Origin: Ciceribacter thiooxidans
GTDB lineage: Bacteria; Pseudomonadota; Alphaproteobacteria; Rhizobiales; Rhizobiaceae
NCBI RefSeq assembly: GCF_014126615.1
Contig: NZ_CP059897.1
Coordinates: 992,001 to 1,056,000, forward strand
Direction: 5' to 3'
Length of the DNA stretch: 64,000 bases
Positions 44,322 to 51,764 of the stretch are shown piece by piece. The notes below the pieces were generated by a model. That model did no database searches. It was given only the letters and a program-made list of their open reading frames with translations, and was not told the DNA's origin. A program made the position numbers and the translations under genes. The stretch's first letter is position 1; each line of letters opens with the position of its first letter.

Positions 44322-45095
44322 ATGATCAAGAATCCTAAGTCGGCCCAAAGTCATGATCGGCTCGCCGCCTTTCTGGAGACCTTTCCATTGACTGCCGTGC
44401 CATGTGACGAGATTGGCCAGGCCAATCTGCTGATCGTAGGTTCCGCCACCGTGCGGCAGCCGACCCAGATCCTGTTCCGACCGCGCGTGGTGCCGGACCT
44501 GCCGGAGGCAAAGATGATGCTTGCGGGAACAAAAGTGGACTTCGGCGGAAGCATCAATCCGCTGGTCGGTGCCCTGCCGGAGGAGATCACGCTTCCACTT
44601 GAAGAGGAACCACATCTCGCGGCACTTGCGGTGCTGGTCATCGACGAGACGGAGAGACCCAGATGCGGCGGTGCCGCGATCCGCGAGCGGCTGGCGGAGG
44701 TGGTCGTGGTACTGGCGGTCCGCAGGGCGATCGCCGCCGGAACGGTGAATGCCGGCCTGTTGATGGGGCTTGCGCATCCGGAGCTTCACGCGAGCCTGGT
44801 CGCCATGCACGACGCGCCCGCGCGACAGTGGAGGCTCGAGGAACTGGCGACGATCGCGGGCATGGGACGCAGCCGTTTCATCCGCGAGTTTGCCGCGACC
44901 GTCGGCACAACCCCGGTCAGCTACCTGAATGGCTGGCGGTTGACGCTGGGGCGCGTCCGGTTGCGCGCCGGCAAGAGCGTGAAGGCAACCGCGGCTTCTG
45001 TCGGCTTCGGTAGTGCGGCAGCCTTCTCCCGTGCCTACAGCCGGCACTTCGGTCATGCACCCTCCGAACGCCGGCAGGCGAAGGGCGTCAGCTGA
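44322..45095 (+). CDS. AraC-family regulator with cupin-type N-terminus
   Basis: A 257-residue AraC protein. The N-terminal effector part (ANLLIVGSATVRQPTQILFR, LPEEITLPLEEEPHLAALAV) resembles AraC_N/cupin_6. The C-terminal double helix-turn-helix is WRLEELATIAGMGRSRFIRE and VKATAASVGFGSAAAFSRAY with the closing FGHAPSERR. It reads away from the methyltransferase across a 92-bp shared promoter region, so it most simply controls that gene. Ligand unknown. Confidence 0.9.
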   Translation: MIKNPKSAQSHDRLAAFLETFPLTAVPCDEIGQANLLIVGSATVRQPTQILFRPRVVPDLPEAKMMLAGTKVDFGGSINPLVGALPEEITLPLEEEPHLAALAVLVIDETERPRCGGAAIRERLAEVVVVLAVRRAIAAGTVNAGLLMGLAHPELHASLVAMHDAPARQWRLEELATIAGMGRSRFIREFAATVGTTPVSYLNGWRLTLGRVRLRAGKSVKATAASVGFGSAAAFSRAYSRHFGHAPSERRQAKGVS

Positions 45096-45274
45096 TCGAG
45101 GTCGACGGAACGGTTCGAGCCGTAAGGCCGGGTGTGGGGCGTGTCGCCTGGCGAGAGACGGGATGGCCAACCGGACGAAGTCCAGACCTCTCGAGTCGTC
45201 AAGGCGACTGCCGTCCCAGCCTTGGCCTTGCGGGTGACAATAGACGGGTCACCGGTGGCAGCGATCCGGCAAGA

Positions 45275-45550
45275 TCATCGCTTCGCTGAGGTATCGATCT
45301 TTTCGGCAAGCCAGATCTTGATCAGTGACTGATACGGCACGTCACGCTTGCCAGCGGCGATCTTGATCTGATCCAGCAGAGAGTTGGGCAGACGCAGCGA
45401 GATCGACGTGGATGACGGCTTCAGGTTCGGCAGACGGACCTTCGCCGCCTTGCTCCAGTCGATATGATCGGCGGAGTCGTGATGCTCCCAATACGTCCGC
45501 TCCTCGGCTTCGGTACTGAAGTGCGGCACGGGCTCAGGCTTCCTGCTCAT
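45275..45550 (-). CDS. BrnA-type antitoxin
   Basis: A 91-residue ribbon-helix-helix antitoxin. The N-terminal toxin-binding region has VPHFSTEAEERTYWEHHDSA and IDWSKA, diagnostic of BrnA. The C-terminal DNA-binding part SSTSISLRLPNSLLDQIKIA and VPYQSLIKIWLAEKI is CopG-like. It overlaps the end of brnT by 17 bp, the toxin-first order usual for BrnT/BrnA. It should neutralise BrnT and repress the operon through the palindrome at 45841. Confidence 0.9.
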   Translation of the reverse strand: MSRKPEPVPHFSTEAEERTYWEHHDSADHIDWSKAAKVRLPNLKPSSTSISLRLPNSLLDQIKIAAGKRDVPYQSLIKIWLAEKIDTSAKR

Positions 45551-45836
45551 AATAGCTCCGCTCCTTTCGGCTCATGTCGCGGGCGGAAATCACCCGGATT
45601 CTCGTTTCTTCTGCCCGCAGCGTGAAGGTGATATGGAGCAACCTTCCGTCATCGGCGTGGCCGAGCGCGTGAATTCGCTGCTCGTCCAGACTGTGCCTGG
45701 GATCTGGGACCATCAGCAGAGGTTCGTTGAAAAACACCTGCTCCGCTTCGTTCGGGCTGACGTCGTGCTTGTCGGCATTCTTACGGGCATTTCCCTCGTC
45801 CCACTCGAACCCGATGATCCGTTCCCAATCAATCAT
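45534..45836 (-). CDS. BrnT-type ribonuclease toxin
   Basis: A 100-residue toxin with the BrnT blocks FEWDEGNARKNADKHDVSPN, EAEQVFFNEPLLMVPDPRHS, IHALGHADDGRLLHITFTLR and IRVISARDMSRKERSYYE. These include the conserved Lys/His/Arg residues of the RelE-like active site. BrnT cleaves RNA and halts translation until bound by BrnA. No clear Shine-Dalgarno precedes its ATG; instead a palindromic operator ends 4 bp upstream, so translation may be leaderless or near-leaderless. Confidence 0.92.
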   Translation of the reverse strand: MIDWERIIGFEWDEGNARKNADKHDVSPNEAEQVFFNEPLLMVPDPRHSLDEQRIHALGHADDGRLLHITFTLRAEETRIRVISARDMSRKERSYYEQEA

Positions 45837-45840
45837 CGAT

Positions 45841-45859
45841 GTATATTGTCATAATATAC
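45841..45859. promoter_or_regulatory. Palindromic operator at the brnTA start
   Basis: GTATATTGTCATAATATAC consists of perfect 7-bp arms around a 5-bp spacer, 4 bp upstream of the brnT ATG. The AT-rich arms also resemble a -10 box (TATATT). BrnA is known to repress its own promoter through such repeats. Confidence 0.65.
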
Positions 45860-45901
45860 GCTCAATTCAAGGCCGGAGTCGAAGGCACGAAGAGGAGGTG
45901 C

Positions 45902-46405
45902 TCAGCGCCACTCGTGCAGTTTCTCGCCCTTGAGCGGCCGTGTGGTGGTGAGCGGCAGGCTGCCTCCGGCGCGGTCTGCATAGGCCATGGCGTCGGTCTC
46001 GTCGTTGAAGCCGATGAAGACCATCGACAGCGCCAGAGACTTCGGCGCGCCTTTCTTGCGACAGGAGAGTTTCACCGCGCAATGCGGATAGGCCTCGTCC
46101 AGCACTGCGCCTTCGGGCAGGGCATCGGCGAGCGCGAGATGCGCGCCCAGCCCGAGGAAGCGGTCGATCGCGGCATAGGCGGTCGCTTCCGGCAGCTGCT
46201 GGTTTTCCGTCGCCTTCGGCGCTCGACCCCAGAACAGGCTGTCGACCACGCCCTTTTCCCGCTTCGTCTTGACGACGACCAGTCCGCCGGCGGCGACAAG
46301 CTCCAGGTGGGCATCCCATGTCTGGAAGCGCTCCGGCGCCTGATGCAGTTCGTCCAGCAGGGGGCGGAGTGAGGCGGTGAGGTCGAGATAAAGGGCAGGG
46401 GGCAT
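45902..46405 (-). CDS. Unrecognised 167-residue protein
   Basis: A soluble, mixed alpha/beta protein with no signal peptide or membrane segment and no family I recognise. Landmarks are MPPALYLDLTASLRPLLDEL, LELVAAGGLVVVKTKREKGV, AIDRFLGLGAHLALADALP and CAVKLSCRKKGAPKSLALSM followed by VFIGFNDETDAMAYA. Base composition matches the genome, and the reading frame is the only coherent one on this strand, so it is likely a real gene. Neighbours (BrnTA and a divergent hydrolase) give no functional clue. Confidence 0.6.
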   Translation of the reverse strand: MPPALYLDLTASLRPLLDELHQAPERFQTWDAHLELVAAGGLVVVKTKREKGVVDSLFWGRAPKATENQQLPEATAYAAIDRFLGLGAHLALADALPEGAVLDEAYPHCAVKLSCRKKGAPKSLALSMVFIGFNDETDAMAYADRAGGSLPLTTTRPLKGEKLHEWR

Positions 46406-46660
46406 GACGAGGTCTCGGGGCGGGCGCGGATGGGGAGTGTTTCTCGGGCGTCTCGTAGCACGGCGGGGTCGGGGTGGATATGGGGGGAGGGAGTAAAGCG
46501 ATCAATCAATCGCTGGCGTCGCGTCCGATGCCGCCTCGTCCTATTCAGCGGTTCACCTCGAATGCTGGGGGCGCCAGCAGATGGTTGCGGTGGACGGTAC
46601 GGCGTCATGCGCAGGATGCGAAACAATATCCCCGCCCATCCGTATCTACTGCTGTGAGCC

Positions 46661-47587
46661 ATGCAAAGCGGAGGGACAGACGTGTTCAGACACACCGAGA
46701 CCCGCGTGAGCGGCAGGACAATTCATGCCGTGGAGGCCGGGGCCGAGACCGACGTTTCCGTCGTGCTTCTTCACGGCTGGCCGCAAAGCTGGGCGGCCTG
46801 GCGTCGCGTTATGGCACTTGCGTGCGACAGAATTCACGTGATTGCGGTCGATCTTCCGGGGGTCGGGGGATCGCTGTTCGAAACACCGTTTCGGGGGAGT
46901 GGCGACATCGCCGCGACCTTGCACAGTTTCGTGCGCAGTAGAGAACTGCAGTCCGTCGTGGTCGTCGGGCACGACGTAGGCGGGCAGATCGCTTATCGCT
47001 GTGCGCGCGACTGGTCGAGCGACGTTGCCGCCGCCGTCATCATGAACGTCGCTGTTCCCGGCATTCCTCCCTGGGAGGAGATCTGGAGGAATCCGGCGAT
47101 CTGGCATTTCGCCTTCCATGCCGTACCCGACCTTCCGGAAGCGTTGGTCAGGCAACGCGAACGTCGATATTTCGACTATTTCTACGACACGATTGCACGC
47201 CATCCGGCGAGGATAACGGCGCGAGCGCGTGCCGAGTACGCTCGCGCCTATCGCGTGCCGGGTGCACTCAGGACGGGCTTTGACTGGTACCGCTCTTTCG
47301 GTCGGGATGCCGAGGAGAATGCCGCCGCAGCGCAGTCGGGAAGTCTGGTCGACGTTCCGCTTCTATACATGAGAGGCAAGGACGAACACGGCGCAATCGA
47401 GGACTATCTGAGTGGCTTTCGACGCGCAGGATTTCGAGACGTTCGTGGCGCAGTCATAGACGATTGTGGGCATTTTTCGCCCGAGGAACAACCCGAAGCC
47501 GTCTGGTGGGAGCTGACGCGTTTTCTCGCCATCCCGGAAGGTCCAGCACGCAGGTTCCAGGATGACGTCGCCTCAGGTTCGTCCTGA
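46661..47587 (+). CDS. Alpha/beta hydrolase, epoxide-hydrolase-like
   Basis: A 308-residue alpha/beta hydrolase. The oxyanion motif is VVLLHGWPQSWAAWRRVM, and the nucleophile elbow VVVVGHDVGGQIAYR has Asp rather than Ser. This is the hallmark of epoxide hydrolases and haloalkane dehalogenases. IHVIAVDLPGVGGS follows the usual GxGxS pattern, and the catalytic His is in IDDCGHFSPEEQPEAV. A cap region spans about residues 135-215. It is a stand-alone gene ending at a convergent hairpin terminator; the natural substrate is unknown. Confidence 0.87.
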   Translation: MQSGGTDVFRHTETRVSGRTIHAVEAGAETDVSVVLLHGWPQSWAAWRRVMALACDRIHVIAVDLPGVGGSLFETPFRGSGDIAATLHSFVRSRELQSVVVVGHDVGGQIAYRCARDWSSDVAAAVIMNVAVPGIPPWEEIWRNPAIWHFAFHAVPDLPEALVRQRERRYFDYFYDTIARHPARITARARAEYARAYRVPGALRTGFDWYRSFGRDAEENAAAAQSGSLVDVPLLYMRGKDEHGAIEDYLSGFRRAGFRDVRGAVIDDCGHFSPEEQPEAVWWELTRFLAIPEGPARRFQDDVASGSS

Positions 47588-47638
47588 TGATTGTCGTCTT
47601 AGGCCTTGGCTGTTTCGGCGAAGCTTCCACCAAAACGA

Positions 47639-47668
47639 GAGGCCCGCGGGATCATTCCCGCGGGCCTC
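47639..47668 (-). terminator. Intrinsic terminator between the hydrolase and polyamine genes
   Basis: Perfect 12-bp stem GAGGCCCGCGGG/CCCGCGGGCCTC with a 6-base loop. On the minus strand it is followed by TCGTTTT and lies 23 bp after the carboxynorspermidine dehydrogenase stop. It may also end the hydrolase transcript from the other side. Confidence 0.8.
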
Positions 47669-47690
47669 AATTCTCAAGCCCTAGCCCGGC

Positions 47691-48929
47691 TCAGAACTCC
47701 ACGGCCCTATCACCATCCTCGTCCTGAATCCGCGTCGGCAGGCCGATCTTGTTCAGGAGGTTGATGAACGGCTTCGGCGGCAGTTCTTCGACGTTCGCCA
47801 TCTGCTTCACATCCCATTCGCCGGTGGCGACGAGCATGGCTGCTGCGACGGGCGGGACGCCTGCCGTGTAGCTGATGCCCTGGCTGCCCACTTCGTTAAA
47901 GGCTTCCTTGTGGTCGGCGACGTTGTAGAGGAAGACGGTCTTTTCCTTGCCGTCCTTGAAGCCCTTCACATAGTCGCCGATGCAGGTCTTGCCTTCGTAG
48001 TTGGGGGCAAGCGAGGCCGGGTCCGGCAGGCAGGCCTTGACGACCTTGAGCGGCACGACTTCGGAACCGTCGGCGAGCTTCACCGGCTGCTCCGAGAGGA
48101 GGCCGATCGACTTCAGCACGGTGAAGACGTTGATGTAGTGGTCGCCGAAGCCCATCCAGAAGCGCACGTCGGCGCCGTCCATGTTCTTCGCCAGCGAGTG
48201 CACTTCGTCATGGCCGCAGAGATAGGCGCGGCGGGTGCCGACGACCGGCAGGTCGTAGTCCTTGCCGATCTCGAACATTTTGTTGACCTTCCATTCGCCG
48301 CCCTGCCAGGAATAGACGACGCCGGTGAACTCGCGGAAGTTGATTTCCGGGTCGAAGTTGGTGGCGAAGTACTTGCCGTGGCTGCCGGCATTGATGTCGA
48401 CGATGTCGATGTCGGTCACCTTGTCGAGATATTCGTCTTTGGCAAGCCGCGCATAGGCGTTGACGACACCCGGGTCGAAGCCGGCGCCGAGGATGGCGGT
48501 GATGCCCTTTTCCTTGCACTCGTCGGCGCGCTTCCACTCGTAGTTCCCGTACCACGGCGGCGTCTCGCAGATCTTGTTCGGCTCTTCGTGGATCGCGGTG
48601 TCGATATAGGCGACGCCGGTGTCCATGCAGGCGCGCAGCACCGACATGTTGAGGAACGCCGTGCCGACATTGATGACGATCTCGGACTTGGTCGACTTGA
48701 TGAGCGCCTTGGTGGCCTCGATGTCGAGTGCGTCGAGCGCATGGGCTTCGAGCGCGCCGGGCTCTTTCATCGCCTTCTTTTCGTGAACCGAGGCGATGAT
48801 CGCGTCGCACTTCGCCTTCGTGCGCGAGGCGATGTGGATGTCGCCGAGCACGTCGTTGTTCTGCGCGCATTTGTGCGCCACGACCTGTGCGACGCCACCG
48901 GCGCCGACGATGAGTACATTCTTTCTCAT
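47691..48929 (-). CDS. Carboxynorspermidine/carboxyspermidine dehydrogenase
   Basis: A 412-residue member of the saccharopine-dehydrogenase family: NVLIVGAGGVAQVVAHKCAQ (nucleotide fold), IHIASRTKAKCDAIIAS, VINVGTAFLNMSVLRACMDT, TAILGAGFDPGVVNAYARLA, FYLYNVADH-type VFLYNVADHKEAFNEVGSQG and YTAGVPPVAAAMLVATG. With NspC upstream (51-bp gap) it makes (nor)spermidine via carboxy(nor)spermidine from aspartate semialdehyde and a diamine. Start ATG 48929; the in-frame TTG at 48941 sits directly on the AAGGAG and is unlikely. Confidence 0.94.
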   Translation of the reverse strand: MRKNVLIVGAGGVAQVVAHKCAQNNDVLGDIHIASRTKAKCDAIIASVHEKKAMKEPGALEAHALDALDIEATKALIKSTKSEIVINVGTAFLNMSVLRACMDTGVAYIDTAIHEEPNKICETPPWYGNYEWKRADECKEKGITAILGAGFDPGVVNAYARLAKDEYLDKVTDIDIVDINAGSHGKYFATNFDPEINFREFTGVVYSWQGGEWKVNKMFEIGKDYDLPVVGTRRAYLCGHDEVHSLAKNMDGADVRFWMGFGDHYINVFTVLKSIGLLSEQPVKLADGSEVVPLKVVKACLPDPASLAPNYEGKTCIGDYVKGFKDGKEKTVFLYNVADHKEAFNEVGSQGISYTAGVPPVAAAMLVATGEWDVKQMANVEELPPKPFINLLNKIGLPTRIQDEDGDRAVEF

Positions 48930-48980
48930 GATGGGGACCAACTCCTTATGTCCAATCGTCAGAGGCCGTCCTGATCCTGG

Positions 48981-50078
48981 TCAGGAGAGGCTTTGTTCGT
49001 AATCCGCATAGGAAAATTCGCGGACCGTTCTGATGCTGCCATCCAGTTCCCGGATGGCGATTGCCGGCATTTTCACGCCGTTAAACCAGTTTTTCTTGAC
49101 CATCGTGTACCCGGCTGCGTCCTGGATCGAAATCCGGTCTCCGACCTTCAGTTCGTCCGGAAAATCGAACTCGCCGAAGATATCGCCGGCGAGGCACGAC
49201 TTGCCGCAGACCATGTACCGATGTGGTCCCTGGTTGGGGGAGACCTTCGCGCTTTCACGGTAGATCAGCAGATCCAGCATGTGTGCTTCGATGGACGAAT
49301 CCACCACGACAAGGTCCTTGCCGTTGTAAAGCTTGTCGAGCACGGTGACTTCGAGCGTGGTCGATTTGGTGATCGAGGCTTCGCCGGGTTCCAGATAGAC
49401 CTGGACGCCGTAGGCGCCGGCAAATCGCTTCAGCCGTTCGGCGAAACGGTCGATCGGGTAGTCCTCGCCGGTGAAATGGATGCCGCCACCCAGACTCACC
49501 CATTCGGCCTTCTTGAGCAGCGGGCCGAACTTCTCCTCGATGTCGCCGAGCATCTTGTCGAAGAGGCCGAAATCCTTGTTCTCGCAGTTGTTGTGGATCA
49601 TGAAGCCGGAGATGAGGTCCATGACCGGCTCGACCTGGGCGAGGTCCCATTCTCCGAGGCGGGAGAAGGGACGGGCAGGGTCGGCGAGATCGAAGGAGGA
49701 AGAGGAAACACCGGGATTGAGGCGAAGGCCGCGGATGATACCGGCCGATTGCTTTTCGAAACGCTGCAACTGGCCGATCGTGTTGAAGATGATCTTGTCG
49801 GCGTGGCTGACGACTTCGTCGATCTCGTAATCGGCATAGGCGACCGAATAGGCATGCGTCTCCTTGCCGAAGCGCTCGTGGCCGAGGCGGACTTCGTTCA
49901 GTGAGGACGAGGTGGTGCCGTCCATATAGTCCCGCATGAAGTCGAAGACGCCCCAGGTCGCGAAGCACTTGAGCGCCAGCAGAGCCTTCGCACCGGATTT
50001 CTCGCGCAGATACGCAATCTTCTCCATGTTGCGGAGGAGCTTCGTCTTGTCGATCAGGTAGTACGGGGTCTGGATCAA
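48981..50078 (-). CDS. nspC: Carboxynorspermidine decarboxylase
   Basis: A PLP-dependent fold III decarboxylase: IQTPYYLIDKTKLLRNMEKI, ALLALKCFATWGVFDFMRDY (PLP Lys in ALKCFA), MDGTTSSSLNEVRLG, GLRLNPGVSSSSFDLADPA, WVSLGGGIHFTGEDYP and VYLEPGEASITKSTTLEVT, MVCGKSCLAGDIFGEFD. It decarboxylates carboxy(nor)spermidine. The frame extends far upstream, but similarity to the family starts at the TTG encoding the residue before IQTPYYLID. From there the protein is 365 residues, the length I recall for rhizobial NspC. An ATG at 50129 is the alternative. Confidence 0.92.
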   Translation of the reverse strand: MIQTPYYLIDKTKLLRNMEKIAYLREKSGAKALLALKCFATWGVFDFMRDYMDGTTSSSLNEVRLGHERFGKETHAYSVAYADYEIDEVVSHADKIIFNTIGQLQRFEKQSAGIIRGLRLNPGVSSSSFDLADPARPFSRLGEWDLAQVEPVMDLISGFMIHNNCENKDFGLFDKMLGDIEEKFGPLLKKAEWVSLGGGIHFTGEDYPIDRFAERLKRFAGAYGVQVYLEPGEASITKSTTLEVTVLDKLYNGKDLVVVDSSIEAHMLDLLIYRESAKVSPNQGPHRYMVCGKSCLAGDIFGEFDFPDELKVGDRISIQDAAGYTMVKKNWFNGVKMPAIAIRELDGSIRTVREFSYADYEQSLS

Positions 50079-50257
50079 GGTTTGCCACGCCTCTCTGGTG
50101 AAAACGGATGCGGCTTTTCGAAACCGCATTCCCACCGAGGCCGTCCTGGCGCCCGAGGGGAAGTCAATCCACCGCGCTAGCGGGGGTCCTAGGGAATTTG
50201 GGGCGAATAGGCAACCCGAGTCAGGCACATCAGGCTTTTTTGGAGCGATCCGAAGAT

Positions 50258-50299
50258 GGTTCACCGTGACGACGACTGGCGGTGCCGTCACGGTGAACC
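50258..50299. repeat. Perfect 14-bp inverted repeat between the sugar ATPase gene and nspC
   Basis: GGTTCACCGTGACG (50258-50271) and its exact reverse complement (50286-50299) flank a 14-bp spacer. It lies 60 bp after the sugar ATPase stop and 180 bp before nspC. No U-run is adjacent (AAAAAA lies 18 bp further on), so it could be a weak terminator, an RNA hairpin, or a protein-binding dyad. Confidence 0.6.
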
Positions 50300-50358
50300 G
50301 CAGGCGGGGACATTCCGATCTCTCGAAACGCAGCCTCGCCCGCAAAGGCGAGGGAGAC

Positions 50359-51420
50359 CTATCGCAGGGTCTTGCCGCTCTGAGCATCGAAAAGATGCAG
50401 CTTGTCCGTCCGCGGGGAAACGACAATCGATTGTCCAGGGCCGAAGTCGTAGCGTTCCGTCAGGACCGAGACGAGTTCGCTGCCGCCGTAGCGCAGGAAC
50501 ACCATGGTCTCGTGTCCGGTCGGTTCCGTCACGACGATCGTCGATTTGAGACCAGCGTCGCCGAGCGACAGGTGTTCCGGCCGGACGCCGAGCTGAACTG
50601 CCTGACCGTCGTTGGCTTTCGGCGAAAATCCAAGGGCGATCTCGTCACCCGTCTCGGTGACGAACAGATTGCCGTCGGCCTTGTAGGTGCCCTGGATGAG
50701 ATTCATCGAGGGCGAGCCGATGAAGGTTGCGACGAATGTGTTGTTGGGCCGGTCGTAAAGCTCGAGCGGCGAACCGATCTGCTCGACGTTGCCACCCTGC
50801 ATGACGACGATCTTGTCGGCCATCGTCATCGCCTCGACCTGGTCGTGGGTGACGTAGATGGTCGTCGTCTTCAAGCGTTGGTGCAGCTCCTTGATTTCCT
50901 TGCGCATCTGAACGCGCAGCTTAGCATCGAGGTTCGACAGGGGCTCGTCGAACAGGAAGACCTGCGGCGAGCGGACGATGGCGCGGCCCATCGCCACGCG
51001 CTGACGTTGACCGCCGGAGAGCTGGCGCGGATATCGGTCGAGATAGGGGACGAGGTCCAGCGTTTCGGCGGCGGTCTGCAAGCGCTGCTTGATGAGATCG
51101 GCAGGTTGCTTTTGCAGGCGAAGTGCAAAGACCATGTTTTCAGCGACGGTCTTGTGCGGGTAGAGCGCATAGCTCTGAAACACCATCGCAATGTCGCGGT
51201 CCTTCGGCGGCAGATTGTTGACCGCCTTTCCGCCGATCGAGATCGTGCCGCTGGTAATGCCCTCGAGCCCCGCGACCATGCGCAGGAGCGTCGACTTCCC
51301 GCATCCGGACGGGCCGACGAGTACGACGAATTCTCCGTCGGCTATGTCGACATCTATGCCGTGAAGCACGTTGAGGGCGCCATAGACTTTCCGAACGCCG
51401 GATATGTTCACTTCCGCCAT
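50359..51420 (-). CDS. Sugar ABC importer ATPase (UgpC/MalK type)
   Basis: A 353-residue ATPase: Walker A LVGPSGCGKSTLLRMV, Q-loop IAMVFQSYALYPHK, signature LSGGQRQRVAMGRAIV, Walker B VFLFDEPLSNLD, switch IYVTHDQVEAMTMAD, and a C-terminal TOBE domain (VQLGVRPEHLSLGD). GGAGGAG lies 5 bases before the ATG at 51418-51420; the longer frame to 51579 is not supported. It reads away from the rest of the transporter but shares the control region that holds two LacI-type operators, so it is probably co-regulated with it. Confidence 0.94.
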   Translation of the reverse strand: MAEVNISGVRKVYGALNVLHGIDVDIADGEFVVLVGPSGCGKSTLLRMVAGLEGITSGTISIGGKAVNNLPPKDRDIAMVFQSYALYPHKTVAENMVFALRLQKQPADLIKQRLQTAAETLDLVPYLDRYPRQLSGGQRQRVAMGRAIVRSPQVFLFDEPLSNLDAKLRVQMRKEIKELHQRLKTTTIYVTHDQVEAMTMADKIVVMQGGNVEQIGSPLELYDRPNNTFVATFIGSPSMNLIQGTYKADGNLFVTETGDEIALGFSPKANDGQAVQLGVRPEHLSLGDAGLKSTIVVTEPTGHETMVFLRYGGSELVSVLTERYDFGPGQSIVVSPRTDKLHLFDAQSGKTLR

Positions 51421-51764
51421 TTTTCTCCTCCTGCCGGACATCTGGCCCGACGGGCACGATGTTCGGCGCTCCATTTCTGCCGAAAGGCCGAGCGTGAATG
51501 CGCGCGGGACTCCTCTCCGCATCGCCGCCCGATAGCCTTCGGCACCTCCTCCATGAAACGTTTCATTTCCTGTTGACATTTCCCTCCGGGAGTCTGATGT
51601 TCGACATCGAGGCTGAGAGGAGCGGCTTCACCCGAAATATGAAACGTTTCATTTCTTGCTTAGCAGATACTTCTGTCCGTGGCTAGCGGCAAAAGGCGGC
51701 CCTGCAAGAACCCCCTCATCGACGGGGCGAGACGTCTAACGGATATGTGGAGGAGAACACACAA
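51421..51764. promoter_or_regulatory. Divergent promoter region with paired LacI-type operators
   Basis: The palindrome ATGAAACGTTTCAT occurs twice, at 51553-51566 and 51639-51652, each followed by TTC. Their centres are 86 bp apart. Between them lies a possible sigma-70 promoter, TTGACA (51573-51578), 17 bp, GATGTT (51596-51601), reading toward the binding-protein gene. The arrangement suits loop-forming repression by the LacI-family protein at 55516 of both the transporter operon and the divergent ATPase gene. No ORF is seen. Confidence 0.85.
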
